Positions 42,604 to 51,968 are shown, counted from the stretch's first letter. The stretch: DNA of 64,000 nt from JAZBPO01 sp963691775 (GCA_963691775.1 OY829369.1:930001-994000); one strand, 5' to 3'. Program-made: numbers and translations. Notes: generated from the letters alone by a model not told the origin.

Positions 42604-42626
42604 ACCGCCCGAGGAGGGTCCCGCAC

Positions 42627-43298
42627 GTGGAGATCACCACCGAACTGAACGATGGCGTTGCGCTCATCCGCATGGACGACGGCAAGATGAATGCGATGAC
42701 GCCCGTCGCCCTCGACGGCGTCGCGAGCGCCCTCGCCGCGGCAACCGTGCAAGCCGACGCGATTGTCCTGGCGGGCCGCCCCGGCTCCTTCTGTGCCGGT
42801 TTCGATCGCGCCGTCATGACGGGCTCGGACGACGACGCCAAGGCCGTGCTCGGCCGCGGCGGCGCGCGTATCGCGCATGCCCTGCTCACCTGTTCCAAAC
42901 CCGTGGTCGCCGCGAGCACCGGCCATGCCTTCACCGTCGGGGCGCTCTGGCTCATGGCCTGCGACCTGCGCTTCGGCGAACGCGGCGAGTTCAAGTACGC
43001 CATGACCGAAACGATCATGGGGGCCGTCCTCAGCGGCTGGCCCATGGCGCTGCTGGAAAGCCGCGTGCCTGCGCACCTGATGACGCCCATCGCCGTGCTG
43101 TCGCAGATGCGCGGGCCGGAAGATGCCGTCGACGCCGGCTACATCGATCAGGTTGTGGAAGCAGGCACCGCGGAGGCTGCCGCCGTGGCTGCCGCGATGG
43201 AATTGGCGAAGCTTCCGCAGGCCGCCTTTGCCGGCAACAAGCGATCCGTGCGCCGCGCGACGATCGAACGCATGGAAGCGGAACTCGCGCGGCTCTGA
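42627..43298 (+). CDS. Enoyl-CoA hydratase/isomerase family protein
   Basis: A 223-residue crotonase from a GTG with a GAGGAGGGT ribosome site. VEITTELNDGVALIRMDDGK, AIVLAGRPGSFCAGFDRAVM (first oxyanion loop) and VVAASTGHAFTVGALWLMAC (second). It is shorter than most (no C-terminal trimer helix extension). The usual catalytic Glu positions are not obvious; a hydratase, isomerase or inactive scaffold role is open. Confidence 0.85.
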   Translation: MEITTELNDGVALIRMDDGKMNAMTPVALDGVASALAAATVQADAIVLAGRPGSFCAGFDRAVMTGSDDDAKAVLGRGGARIAHALLTCSKPVVAASTGHAFTVGALWLMACDLRFGERGEFKYAMTETIMGAVLSGWPMALLESRVPAHLMTPIAVLSQMRGPEDAVDAGYIDQVVEAGTAEAAAVAAAMELAKLPQAAFAGNKRSVRRATIERMEAELARL

Positions 43299-43857
43299 CC
43301 CCCCGGGCCGCCAGCCTGCACGGTGGGCTGGAGGTCCCCACGCGGCAATCCACGAATCGCCGGCGCCCCCGGTTGGGCGAACCCGACGGGCTAACCCAAC
43401 GGGGCGACAGCCGCGAATGGCGTGACCCTTGGCGGCCGTGCGCAGGCGGCGAGCGCGTATTCGTACAGCCATGCCCCCAGAACTCGCCCCCCCATGCCCA
43501 AGTCATCGGCCGAGCGCGGCGGGCAACGCGCGGCGGGCGACGCGTGGCGGGCGACGCGTGGCGCGATCGGCCGCGCGATCGAATGGAGCTGTCCGATCGA
43601 TCGGCGCATGGGCGCACCCGCCGGCTGGTGCGCCTCCAATCGCCTGCACCGTCAGCGCGAGCAACGCAAGAACAGCCGTCCGCGCGCCTTTCGAAACATG
43701 CGTACGGGCCTAGGTGAGAGCCGTTCTCGACAAACAGCGTGGAAATTACCTGTAGATGACCGCCTGTCGCTTCATGGCGCGTTTCGCGAGTGGCAAGCAG
43801 GAACGTCGATGCTAGGGTCAGCGCGTCTTTGAAGCTAGCCAAGGATAAGTCCTAGAC
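43299..43857. other. Intergenic region with short repeats
   Basis: About 560 bp. A hairpin CCAGCC/GGCTGG (43311-43331) follows the hydratase stop and may terminate. At about 43514-43563 a 14-bp unit like GCGGCGGGCGACGC is repeated three to four times. No credible gene. The promoter of iorAB-like genes must lie here. Confidence 0.55.
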
Positions 43858-44373
43858 ATGGTCACGTTGCGCGTAAACGGGCAGACCCACGAATTGGACG
43901 TGGATCCTCAGATGCCTCTGCTTTGGGCGATCCGCGAGAATCTCAAACTCACGGGTACCAAGTTCGGCTGCGGCGTCGCCCAATGCGGCGCGTGCACCGT
44001 GCACCTCGACGGGAATCCGATCCGTTCGTGCGTGACGCCCGTGGCGGCGGCAGCGGGGCGGAATGTCACCACGATCGAAGGCATCGGCAGCGACAACGGC
44101 CTCCACCCCGTTCAGGAAGCCTGGATCGCGGAGCAGGTTCCACAGTGCGGCTACTGCCAGTCCGGTCAGGTCATGGCCGCTGTCGCCCTGCTCGCCTCGA
44201 ACGCTGTCCCTGACGACGACGCCATCGACGCGGCCATGAAGGGCAACATCTGCCGCTGCGGCATGTACGGCCGTATTCGTAGCGCCATCAAGCGGGCCGC
44301 GAACCCCCAGCTCGCCGAGGCCGTCGAGACCTTCGATCCGGCCGCTGCCACCGAGGAGATGCGTCATGGGTAA
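43858..44373 (+). CDS. Molybdenum hydroxylase small subunit, two [2Fe-2S] clusters (IorA-like)
   Basis: A 171-residue protein. N-terminal plant-type ferredoxin domain with CGVAQCGACTVHLDG...SC, then the four-helix domain with PQCGYCQSGQ and NICRCGMYGRIR: all eight cluster cysteines present. It passes electrons from the molybdenum site of the partner subunit. Overlaps the next gene by 8 bp. Length and sequence resemble isoquinoline 1-oxidoreductase alpha subunits; the real substrate may differ. Confidence 0.92.
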   Translation: MVTLRVNGQTHELDVDPQMPLLWAIRENLKLTGTKFGCGVAQCGACTVHLDGNPIRSCVTPVAAAAGRNVTTIEGIGSDNGLHPVQEAWIAEQVPQCGYCQSGQVMAAVALLASNAVPDDDAIDAAMKGNICRCGMYGRIRSAIKRAANPQLAEAVETFDPAAATEEMRHG

Positions 44374-46603
44374 GTGGACTCGTCGCGCCTTCATCAGCGC
44401 GGGCGTTGTCGCCGGTGGTGCGTTGCTCGTAGGCGTCTCCATCCGCCCCGGCAAGCGCCATCAGGGCATGGCCGGTCTGGTCGCCGAAGATGGCGAAACC
44501 CTGGTCAACGCGTACGTGAAGATCGACGTCGACAATCACGTCACCGCCATCATTCCGCACAGCGAAATGGGCCAGGGCGCGCAGACCGCGCTCACCCAGA
44601 TGCTCGCCGACGAGCTCGACGCCGAGTGGAGCAGCGTGTCCTTCATGGAAGCGCCCGCGGAGGACGACTACGCGAACTGGGCACTGGGCAAGGGCTACCT
44701 TGCTGGCGACGCCGACGTTCCCGAATCGCTGGTGCCGTCACTGGACGGTGCGTTCATGGCCATTGCCAGCGCCATGCACATGCAGATAACCGGTGGCTCC
44801 CTGAGCGTGCGAACGACCGGCGTGACCGGCATGCGCGTCGCCGGCGCCGCCGCGCGCGAGATGCTCGTTACCGCCGCTGCGGAAGCCTGGGGCGTACCCC
44901 CATCGGAGATCACCACCCGCAACTCGCACCTCATCCACGAGGCCAGCGGCCGCGACGCCACCTACGCGGAGTTTGCAGCTGCCGCCGGTGAAATGACGCC
45001 GCCCCGCTCACCGGCGCTGAAGACACCGGATCAGTTCCGGCTCATGGGCAAGAGCGTGGCCCGCCGCGACATTCCCTCCAAGGTCGACGGCACGGCCGCC
45101 TTCGGCATCGACGCCGACGTGCCGGGCATGAAGTACGCCGCGATCATCGGGGCACCGGTCTTCGGCGCGGAGGTCGCATCTGTCGATGCCGCCGCGGCCG
45201 AAGCCATGGCCGGCGTCGATCGGATCGTGACGCTCGACAACGCGGTTGCCGTCGTCGCCGATGGCTACTGGAGGGCATCGCAGGCCCTGAGCAAGGTGAA
45301 GGTCCAGTGGACCAGCACCCCGAACGACGGCCTCGACAGCGACGCGATCTTCGCCCAGTTCGACCGCGACCTCGATGCAGCGCGCGCGGGGGGGGAATCC
45401 ACCGCAGACGTTGAGCAGGGCGACGTCGCCGGCGCCTTCTCGGGCGCCGATCAGATCGTTGAAGCGACCTATCGGGTGCCGTGGCTCGCGCACACCTGCA
45501 TGGAGCCCATGAACGCCACGGCGCGCGTGGAGGACGGCACCTGCGAGATCTGGGTCGGCTCCCAGAATCCCCTCGGCTACCGCTACGAGATCGCCGCCGC
45601 GCTGGAGATGGAGGTCGAGAACGTCGTCCTCCACCAGCACTTCATGGGCGGCGGCTTCGGCCGACGCGCGACGCCGGACACGGCGATTCAGGCCGCGCGC
45701 ATCGCGCGCGAGATCGGCGCCCCCGTGAAATTGATCTGGTCCCGCGAGGAAGACGTTCGCCACGACCTCTACCGCCCCGCGGTGATGTCGAAATTCCGTG
45801 CGGCCCTCGATCCGAACGGCGCTGTCACGGGCTGGGAGAACGTCTACCACGAGAAGCACGAGCCGGTAGAGGCACCGACGATCCCCTATGCGGTCGCCGC
45901 CCAGCACATCCACCACACGGCGAGCCCGACGCACGTCCCCTTCGGCGCCTGGCGCAGCGTGGATCACTCCCAGCACGGGTTCTTCACCGAGTCGTTCATC
46001 GACGAGGTCGCCGTCGCTGCCGGTCGTGATCCCTACGAGTACCGCCGGGAACTGCTTGCCGACGATCCGCGCCGCCTTGCGGTCCTCGACATGGCCGCCG
46101 AGAAGGCCGGCTGGGGCGAGAGGCTCGGTCCGAACCAGGGCCGCGGCATTGCCATCCAGTCGTCCTTCGGCTCGATCGTCGCCCAGGTCGTGGACGTCAC
46201 AGTGACGGACGGCAAACTCTCCGTCGACCGTATCGTCTGCGTGGCGGACTGCGGCTTCGCCGTTTCGCCGAACGGTCTCACGGCGCAGATGGAGTCCGGC
46301 GCGAACTACGGCCTGACGGCTGCGCTCTACGGCAATATCGAAATCGAGCAGGGCGCCGTGAAGCAGTCGAACTTCCATGACTACGAAGCCGTCCGCATGG
46401 ACGTCTCGCCGCGCGTGGAGACCTACATCCTGAACAGCGGCGAAGCCTGGGGCGGCGCTGGCGAACCGGGTACGCCCGGCATCGCACCGGCCCTCGCAAA
46501 CGCCGTCTTCCAGGCAACGGGCCTGCGTATCCGGGAACTTCCGTTCAAGCTGCATGATCTGCGCAGCCCGGTGGAAACCGACGAGGTCGAGCTCACGGGC
46601 TGA
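44366..46603 (+). CDS. Molybdenum hydroxylase large subunit (IorB-like), Tat-exported
   Basis: A 745-residue xanthine-oxidase-family catalytic subunit. Twin-arginine signal KWTRRAFISAGVVAGGALLV, repeated aldehyde-oxidase domains, molybdopterin-binding HFMGGGFGRRATPD and the active-site GEAWGGAGEPGTPG with the conserved Glu near the C-terminus. With the small subunit it hydroxylates a carbon using water. The two-subunit, FAD-free, Tat-exported layout means electrons go to a cytochrome or other periplasmic acceptor. Substrate (N-heterocycle, aldehyde or other) cannot be read from sequence. Confidence 0.92.
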   Translation: MGKWTRRAFISAGVVAGGALLVGVSIRPGKRHQGMAGLVAEDGETLVNAYVKIDVDNHVTAIIPHSEMGQGAQTALTQMLADELDAEWSSVSFMEAPAEDDYANWALGKGYLAGDADVPESLVPSLDGAFMAIASAMHMQITGGSLSVRTTGVTGMRVAGAAAREMLVTAAAEAWGVPPSEITTRNSHLIHEASGRDATYAEFAAAAGEMTPPRSPALKTPDQFRLMGKSVARRDIPSKVDGTAAFGIDADVPGMKYAAIIGAPVFGAEVASVDAAAAEAMAGVDRIVTLDNAVAVVADGYWRASQALSKVKVQWTSTPNDGLDSDAIFAQFDRDLDAARAGGESTADVEQGDVAGAFSGADQIVEATYRVPWLAHTCMEPMNATARVEDGTCEIWVGSQNPLGYRYEIAAALEMEVENVVLHQHFMGGGFGRRATPDTAIQAARIAREIGAPVKLIWSREEDVRHDLYRPAVMSKFRAALDPNGAVTGWENVYHEKHEPVEAPTIPYAVAAQHIHHTASPTHVPFGAWRSVDHSQHGFFTESFIDEVAVAAGRDPYEYRRELLADDPRRLAVLDMAAEKAGWGERLGPNQGRGIAIQSSFGSIVAQVVDVTVTDGKLSVDRIVCVADCGFAVSPNGLTAQMESGANYGLTAALYGNIEIEQGAVKQSNFHDYEAVRMDVSPRVETYILNSGEAWGGAGEPGTPGIAPALANAVFQATGLRIRELPFKLHDLRSPVETDEVELTG

Positions 46604-46617
46604 CCACACTGCGCAAC

Positions 46618-46643
46618 ACCGGCCGGGCGCCCGCCCGGCCGGT
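46618..46643. terminator. Strong GC hairpin after iorAB-like genes
   Basis: Perfect 12-bp inverted repeat ACCGGCCGGGCG/CGCCCGGCCGGT, 14 bp after the stop, followed by a short pyrimidine stretch. Likely intrinsic terminator. Confidence 0.65.
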
Positions 46644-46718
46644 GGATCTTCCCTGTGACTCCCGCAACACCCACCACACCGCTAGCATGGGGCTCGCTTC
46701 GCTCGTCGGACCCTGCCC

Positions 46719-48131
46719 ATGCTTCGCGCCGTTCTGCTGATCTGCCTCCTCCTCGGCCTCGCACCGATCACGCGCGCCGACGTCCTGATTCGTGACGTTA
46801 CGGTCATCGATCCGATTGCTGGCAGGACGCCGCACCAGGACGTGCTCATTGCCGGGGATCGCATCGCGAGCGTTTCCGCTCACGACGCGGACAGGACGTT
46901 CGAAGAAGGCACAGACGTGCTCGACGGCGTGGGCCGCTACCTGATTCCGGGCCTGTGGGACGCGCACGTGCATCTCACCTTCTTCCCCGAGATCACGCCC
47001 GAGATCTTCGCCCGGGCGAGCCTGCGCTGGGGCATCACGTCCCTGCGCGACACGGGCATTCCGCTCGAGCGCATGGAAGAGGCGCGCGCGGTCGAAGCTG
47101 TGAGCCCGGCACCGAACCTCTACCTCGCCGGCCCGCTCATCGACGGCACGCCGCGCGTATACGACGGCGCCAATCGCTTCCGCCCCGCCATCGGCATCGA
47201 GACCGATGGCGTCGACGAAGCCGTCGCCATGGTGAATCGCGTCGCGAACGCGGGCGCCGATCTGATCAAGGCCTACGAGATGCTCACGCCGGAGCAGTTC
47301 ATGGCCATCATCGAAGCCGCCCACGCGCGCGGCCTGCCCGTGACGGCGCATCCACCGCTTCAGCTCACCATGGAAGAAGTGATCGCCGCTGGCGTCGACG
47401 AGTTCCAGCACCTGCGCAATCTCGAGCTTGCCTGCTCACGCGAGCACGACGCCCTCTACGAAGCACGCGTACGGTCCTTCCGCGAACGGGACCCGGAAAC
47501 CGATGGCGGCACCCTGCGCAGCACCATTCACACCGCCCAGCGTCTGCGCGCCTATGCCACCTTCGACGAGGCACGCTGCGCCGAGGTGATCGCCGCACTC
47601 GCGCAGGCCCGCGTATACCAGACGCCAACCCTCGCCCTTGCGACCTTCCGCACGCTCGCGCGCCATGAGGACGCGCTCTATCGCGACGGCTTCGACGTGA
47701 TGGGGCCGGATGCGGCAGCGCGCTGGAAGCGCGACGCGCGGGCGCAAACGGGTATTCCGCCGTCGGAAACAGCGCTCGGCCTGCAGCAGTTCGGCGCCAT
47801 GATCCTGCCGCGCCTCGCGGCCGCCGGCGTGCCCATCATCGCCGGCACAGACAGCCCGATCGGCTTCCTTACCCCGGGTTTCTCTCTCCATGAGGAGCTC
47901 GACATGCTCGTCACCGCTGGCCTGACCCCGCTCGAGGCGCTGGCCGCCGCGACCAGCACGCCGGCGGCGCTCATGGGCGTGGACGACGCCTTTGGTCGCA
48001 TTGACGCCGACATGGTCGCGGACCTGCTCATCCTGAACGCCGATCCGCTCGACGAGATTCGCAACACCCGCGAGATCCATCGCGTGATCCGTGCCGGCAT
48101 ACCCTACGCCCCCGAGGCGTTCGACCCCTGA
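46719..48131 (+). CDS. Exported amidohydrolase
   Basis: A 470-residue amidohydrolase with signal peptide MLRAVLLICLLLGLAPITRA. Metal-site motifs: GLWDAHVHL (HxH), LIKAYEM (bridging Lys), TAHPPLQL and EFQHLRN (His ligands), and GTDSPIGF (Asp). Related periplasmic proteins act on dipeptides, imides or organophosphate-like bonds (prolidase-like). Convergent with and overlapping by 28 bp the alpha/beta hydrolase gene. Substrate unknown. Confidence 0.9.
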   Translation: MLRAVLLICLLLGLAPITRADVLIRDVTVIDPIAGRTPHQDVLIAGDRIASVSAHDADRTFEEGTDVLDGVGRYLIPGLWDAHVHLTFFPEITPEIFARASLRWGITSLRDTGIPLERMEEARAVEAVSPAPNLYLAGPLIDGTPRVYDGANRFRPAIGIETDGVDEAVAMVNRVANAGADLIKAYEMLTPEQFMAIIEAAHARGLPVTAHPPLQLTMEEVIAAGVDEFQHLRNLELACSREHDALYEARVRSFRERDPETDGGTLRSTIHTAQRLRAYATFDEARCAEVIAALAQARVYQTPTLALATFRTLARHEDALYRDGFDVMGPDAAARWKRDARAQTGIPPSETALGLQQFGAMILPRLAAAGVPIIAGTDSPIGFLTPGFSLHEELDMLVTAGLTPLEALAAATSTPAALMGVDDAFGRIDADMVADLLILNADPLDEIRNTREIHRVIRAGIPYAPEAFDP

Positions 48132-49036
48132 TCTTCGGAGCGCGGCGCGAGGCGCGCGCTGAGCCACTCCACCGAGTGTGCAATGGCACGCGGGCCATAG
48201 TCGGGCTTGGGCTGGTCGAGCACGTTGAAGATGTGATCCGCGCCGTCGATGTAGATCACCGCGTCGTTGCGGCCGGGCGTTGCGGCAATCCAGTCGCGAT
48301 CGAGGGCAGGCAGGTAGTCCGCCGTACCGCGAATCGCGAGCAGGCTGCCGGGATAGCGCTCCAGCCCGCGGCTCGCGTCCTTGCCGAGATAGGAGACGAT
48401 GAACTCGCGCGTGAGCGTGAGCTTCTCCCAGGTTTCGTAGACGCCCTCACCTTCCGCCAGCGCCTGCTGTACGGCAGCCACCATCGCCGGGTCGCCGCCG
48501 GAAAAGTCCATGCGGCTGGCCGCAGACCAGAGCACGATCGTGTCGAACCAGTCCGGGTGTAGGCCCGCAAGGGTCATCGCGACGAAACCGCCGAGGCTGA
48601 AGCCGTTCGCGCCCATCGGAACGCCTGGCACCCGCTCGCGCAATAGCGCAAAGGCAGCTTCGGCTTCCGCGATGCGTTGCGCGTAGGTCGAGGAGACGAC
48701 GAAGTCGTTCTGCGGGCCCTCGCCGGTGAAATCGAAGCGCAGGCTTGCAAGGCCAGCGTCAGCCAGCGACTCGGCAAGGTCCTTGTAGAGATCGCCGACC
48801 TCGTTCTTGTGGCCGTTCCAACCGTGGATGAGCAGCACGGCGCCCCGCGTGTCACCTGACGCCGGCGTCTCCAGGATGCCCGCGACACCCGGCGCGACGT
48901 CGAGGGCCTCGGCCGCACCGAAGGCGGACGACGCGCCGACGAGAAGTCCGAGGCAAAGCGTACGAAGTGCGCTGGGCGCACAGGGAGCGAGCGTGCAGAC
49001 TCGCTCGCAGTCGAATGCAGAGAGAAACTTCAACAT
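48104..49036 (-). CDS. Exported alpha/beta hydrolase (serine aminopeptidase/dienelactone-hydrolase-like)
   Basis: A 310-residue protein with an N-terminal export signal (SALRTLCLGLLVGASSAFG). Hydrolase motifs: LLIHGWNGHKNE (oxyanion), GANGFSLGGFVAM with nucleophile Ser, an Asp after the fifth strand (IRGTADYLPALDRD) and ADHIFN with the His. The ATG at 49036 overlaps the start of the divergent DUF1330 gene within a single CATG, so the true start could lie further in. Function otherwise unknown. Confidence 0.82.
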   Translation of the reverse strand: MLKFLSAFDCERVCTLAPCAPSALRTLCLGLLVGASSAFGAAEALDVAPGVAGILETPASGDTRGAVLLIHGWNGHKNEVGDLYKDLAESLADAGLASLRFDFTGEGPQNDFVVSSTYAQRIAEAEAAFALLRERVPGVPMGANGFSLGGFVAMTLAGLHPDWFDTIVLWSAASRMDFSGGDPAMVAAVQQALAEGEGVYETWEKLTLTREFIVSYLGKDASRGLERYPGSLLAIRGTADYLPALDRDWIAATPGRNDAVIYIDGADHIFNVLDQPKPDYGPRAIAHSVEWLSARLAPRSEDQGSNASGA

Positions 49037-49349
49037 GGCAGACGCTTCCGTGTACGTGATCGCGAACTTCGATATCCACGACGCCGAAACCTATCGCACC
49101 TACGAGAAGGGCTTCTTCCCGATCCTGAAGAAGCACAAGGGCGAGTTCTTCACCTTCGACGACAACACGGTGACATTCGAAGGCAGCGACCCGCGCACGG
49201 GCCGCGTGGTGATGTTCCGCTTCCCGAGCGAAGAGGCCGCGCGCACCTGGTACCACGATCCGGAGTACCAGGCGCTGTCCGAGCACCGGCGCGCGGGCAC
49301 GGAACTGAAGTTCCTGACCATGGTGCACGGCCTGCCGCCGCGCGGTTGA
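49035..49349 (+). CDS. DUF1330 family protein
   Basis: A 104-residue alpha-beta barrel-type protein: MADASVYVIANFDIHDAETY, EFFTFDDNTVTFEG, and MFRFPSEEAARTWYHDPEYQ, the diagnostic DUF1330 strand-helix-WYxxPEYQ. Function of the family is unsettled; it often sits in catabolic regions. Ends 20 bp from the selenoprotein stop on the other strand. Confidence 0.88.
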   Translation: MADASVYVIANFDIHDAETYRTYEKGFFPILKKHKGEFFTFDDNTVTFEGSDPRTGRVVMFRFPSEEAARTWYHDPEYQALSEHRRAGTELKFLTMVHGLPPRG

Positions 49350-49368
49350 GCGCGCCCAGCGGGACGGC

Positions 49369-49893
49369 TCAGGAATGTTCGAGCTGCGCCGCCACGTACT
49401 GAGCGACGGCGCGCGCGCGAGCTTCGAGGCCCGCGTCGGTCGCGCTGCTCACCGGATGCTCGATGATCGCGAAGGGATAGTCAGCTCGGCCGAGGGCCCC
49501 GGCCATCGTTTCCGCCGCGTCGACGAATGCGGTGGTCATCACCCCCACAGCGGGCGTGCCTGCCTGCTCCGAGGCGATCGCGTCATGCAAACTGCACGAC
49601 GAACAGCTGCCTCAGTCACCGAGTCCCGATACGACGAGATCCCAGTCCGCCGCCTCGGCAACGATCTCCGCCTCTGCGGGTGCGCTGTAGTTGCGCTTCG
49701 TGCGCCAGACCGTCGCGGCCACGCCATACTCGCCTTCGAGAATGCGCGCCAGGTGGCTGAAGAACCCCTTGGTGCCCTCCTTGCCGTTCGAGATGAAGCC
49801 GACCGTTGCCCCGTGCAGGGAGGTCGGCCGCGCCGGCATCTCGAACGCGCTCACTTCCGACTCGTGGGTGGGGTCGAGCACTTCAATGCTCAT
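49369..49893 (-). CDS. UGSC-type selenoprotein (in-frame UGA as selenocysteine)
   Basis: One 175-codon frame, split by standard translation into two short pieces by TGA at 49614-49612. Residues 1-93 (MSIEVLDPTHESEV..., ATVGFISNGKEGTKGFFSHL, DLVVSGLGD) lead into U94-Gly-Ser-Cys97, then SSCSLHDAIASEQAGTPAVG and a helical end AVAQYVAAQLEHS. UGSC is the defining motif of a family known as UGSC (seleno)proteins, where Cys can replace Sec; it recalls the redox sites of glycine/betaine reductase components. A fitting SECIS hairpin follows the UGA. ATG overlaps the upstream stop (ATGA). A thiol-redox role with its operon partner is inferred. Confidence 0.88.
49582..49600 (-). promoter_or_regulatory. 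Bacterial SECIS hairpin of the UGSC selenoprotein
   Basis: Read on the minus strand, GTCGTGCA pairs with TGCATGAC (8 bp, one G-U) around the loop GTT. It begins 11 nt after the UGA; the loop is 19 nt from the UGA and starts with G-U, as in SelB-binding elements of enteric formate dehydrogenase genes. Confidence 0.75.
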
Positions 49894-50975
49894 GCACTGC
49901 CCTCCTCTCCCGGCAGCACGCCGGGCTCACAATCAATACAGGCCCCGACCGCCGCCGTGACCGCACGGCTCTTGTTGCCGAGCCAGGGCGGAATCACCGC
50001 GCCGAAGCCTCCTGCAGGTCCACCCGCAGCGACGATCAGCACGTCTTCCGGTTTCTCGAACGCCGCGTACTCCGAATCGCCGCGATCCCGGACGACGGCG
50101 CCCTTGCCGACGTCGGCCCACTCTGCGCGCTTGATGCGCGCCCTCTCGAACACGTAGCGCTGCACGTCGCCCTTGCTCCAGCCTGCGCGGTCGAAGTGCG
50201 CGCGATGCTGCGCCGGCACGACGAGCAGGTAGTTACCGGGCCAGATGGAGTAGTGGCGCAGATTCGCTCGGATCTCGGCCGCATAGGTCTCGAGAATCTC
50301 TTCCGGCTCCGTCGTCCATTCGTTCATGAGCTGACGCGGCGCCATGGCTGCCATCACCGTGACGGCCGATGCCCCGGCATCAACACCGCGCTGCTGCGCG
50401 AGGGGCGTCCAGGGCGTGTTTTCCTCGTCCTCGGCGATGCAAAAGCTGATCTTGCCGGGATGGCCCAGGGTGGCGCGATCGGCCTCCCCTGGGCGCACAT
50501 CGAGCAGATTGATCAGGCCGAGGCGGATTGCCCGACCGATGACATTGAGCGCGCGATCGTCCCCGCCGAGGGCGCTGAAACCCGAATTGGCGCCGACCTC
50601 CTTGCGCAGCGCCCCGTTGAGGATGACGAGCACGGCGCAGCCGCCGGTGCTCGCGGTCGCGCCATGCAGCAGGAACGATGGCTGGAGCATGGCGCACCAG
50701 GCGGTGACAACGGCGGGGAAGTGTTCCGGACGGCAGCCCGCCATGACCGCATTCACGGCAATCTTCTCTGCGCTGATCGGCCGTCCGCGGACGGGTTCTA
50801 CGCCAACCAGCTGCTTGGGCGGCATGAGCACCCAGTCGAGACAGGCCTGCACGGCCTCGGCGGTGGGCGGCACCACGGGCAGACCGTCGGTCCAGCCGCG
50901 TTCGTGGAACACCTCCTGCGCCGCAGCGAAGTCGTCAACGGTGTGCAGGGTGGAAGCAAGGGCATTCACCAGCAT
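49890..50975 (-). CDS. Partner protein of the UGSC selenoprotein operon
   Basis: A 361-residue soluble protein, ATG preceded by TGGAGGAA. Features: EVFHERGWTDGLPVVPPTAE, VNAVMAGCRPEHFPAVVTAW, HGATASTGGCAVLVILNGAL and a C-terminal IVAAGGPAGGFGAVIPPWLG followed by GACIDCEPG with a CxxC pair. The N-terminal GWTDGLPVVPPT and CRPE motifs recur in proteins adjacent to UGSC family members in my recollection. The CxxC tail could exchange disulphides with the U-G-S-C site. Lies 18 bp after the aldo/keto reductase and overlaps the selenoprotein by 4 bp. Function not established. Confidence 0.8.
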   Translation of the reverse strand: MLVNALASTLHTVDDFAAAQEVFHERGWTDGLPVVPPTAEAVQACLDWVLMPPKQLVGVEPVRGRPISAEKIAVNAVMAGCRPEHFPAVVTAWCAMLQPSFLLHGATASTGGCAVLVILNGALRKEVGANSGFSALGGDDRALNVIGRAIRLGLINLLDVRPGEADRATLGHPGKISFCIAEDEENTPWTPLAQQRGVDAGASAVTVMAAMAPRQLMNEWTTEPEEILETYAAEIRANLRHYSIWPGNYLLVVPAQHRAHFDRAGWSKGDVQRYVFERARIKRAEWADVGKGAVVRDRGDSEYAAFEKPEDVLIVAAGGPAGGFGAVIPPWLGNKSRAVTAAVGACIDCEPGVLPGEEGSA

Positions 50976-50993
50976 TTCCTCCAGCAGGCACGG

Positions 50994-51968
50994 TCAGGCG
51001 AAGATCGCGTCGATGCGTGCAACCAGTTCAGCGTCGAGGGGGCCGTCCGCCTCCGCCTGCAAACACTCGCGTAGCTCTTCCCGGTTCTTCACGCCGAGCA
51101 CCACGGTGTCGACACCTTCCATGGCGAGCGCATAGCGGTGGGCCAGGTACGCCGGCGTCACGCCGAGCTCGCGCGCGAGGACCCGATAGGGCGCCGCGCG
51201 CAGGAAATCGAGCCAGTCCTGAGACGCCTCGGGAATCGGGCGATCGAAGCCGTCGGTCAGCGCACCCGCCTGCACGGCACGGATCCCCATGACTCCGACG
51301 CCATTGTCCTGCGCCGCCGCGATGATCTCCCGCGGCTGCGCACTCGCTTCGTAGCGACGCATGGCACCGGGGGAGTCCATGCAGTTGCTCACCGCCTGCA
51401 CAACTGCAGGCTTTGGGGAACCGGCAAGCACGGACAGGATCTGCTCGGGAAGACCGACCCCCGTGATACCCCAGGCGCCGATGCGCCCTTCCCGCCGAAG
51501 CGCTTCGAAGGTCGGTACGACCTGCTCCTGGAACAAGGAGATGCGCGTCGCGAAGCGATCCTGCACCGCTGCGTCATCGGCGTTCGGATAGCGGTAGTCG
51601 TCCGGAATGATGTTCGAATGCAGGAACAGCAGATCCACGCGTTCAAGCTGCAGCAGCCCGAGGCTGCGCTCCAGACGGCGGCGGATCGTGGCTTCGATGT
51701 CCGCTGCCGGCGGTGAGCCGAGCTGACATTTGGTGGTGACGCGAACGCCTTCGGGCAGCGCGCCGCGAAAGGCCTCCCCGAATACGGCCTCTGCCTCGCC
51801 GCGCCCGTAGAGCGGCGCCAGATCGATCAGGTCGATGCCCGCATCGATCGCGGCGTGGACCGTGGCCACGCACTCCGCGCGGGTCGTCTGCCCCCAGACC
51901 TGACCGAGCCCGCCACCTCCGAGTGTCAGTCGACTGACTGGCCCGAGTGGTCCCAGATTCCCCTTCAC
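50994..51968 (-). CDS. Aldo/keto reductase
   Basis: About 324 residues from a GTG (VKGNLGPLGPVSRLTLGGGG); the open frame continues to 52058 and an earlier start cannot be excluded. Tetrad residues lie in GIDLIDLAPLYGRGEAE (Asp, Tyr), VTTKCQLGS (Lys) and VDLLFLHSNI (His). First gene of the apparent operon with the UGSC partner and selenoprotein, divergent from the molybdopterin oxidoreductase. Confidence 0.85.
   Translation of the reverse strand: MKGNLGPLGPVSRLTLGGGGLGQVWGQTTRAECVATVHAAIDAGIDLIDLAPLYGRGEAEAVFGEAFRGALPEGVRVTTKCQLGSPPAADIEATIRRRLERSLGLLQLERVDLLFLHSNIIPDDYRYPNADDAAVQDRFATRISLFQEQVVPTFEALRREGRIGAWGITGVGLPEQILSVLAGSPKPAVVQAVSNCMDSPGAMRRYEASAQPREIIAAAQDNGVGVMGIRAVQAGALTDGFDRPIPEASQDWLDFLRAAPYRVLARELGVTPAYLAHRYALAMEGVDTVVLGVKNREELRECLQAEADGPLDAELVARIDAIFA

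Noticed and set aside
41991..42626. Fusion of esterase and enoyl-CoA hydratase suggested by one long open frame
   Set aside because: The upstream part is the out-of-frame shadow of the esterase; the hydratase has its own GTG and ribosome site at 42627.
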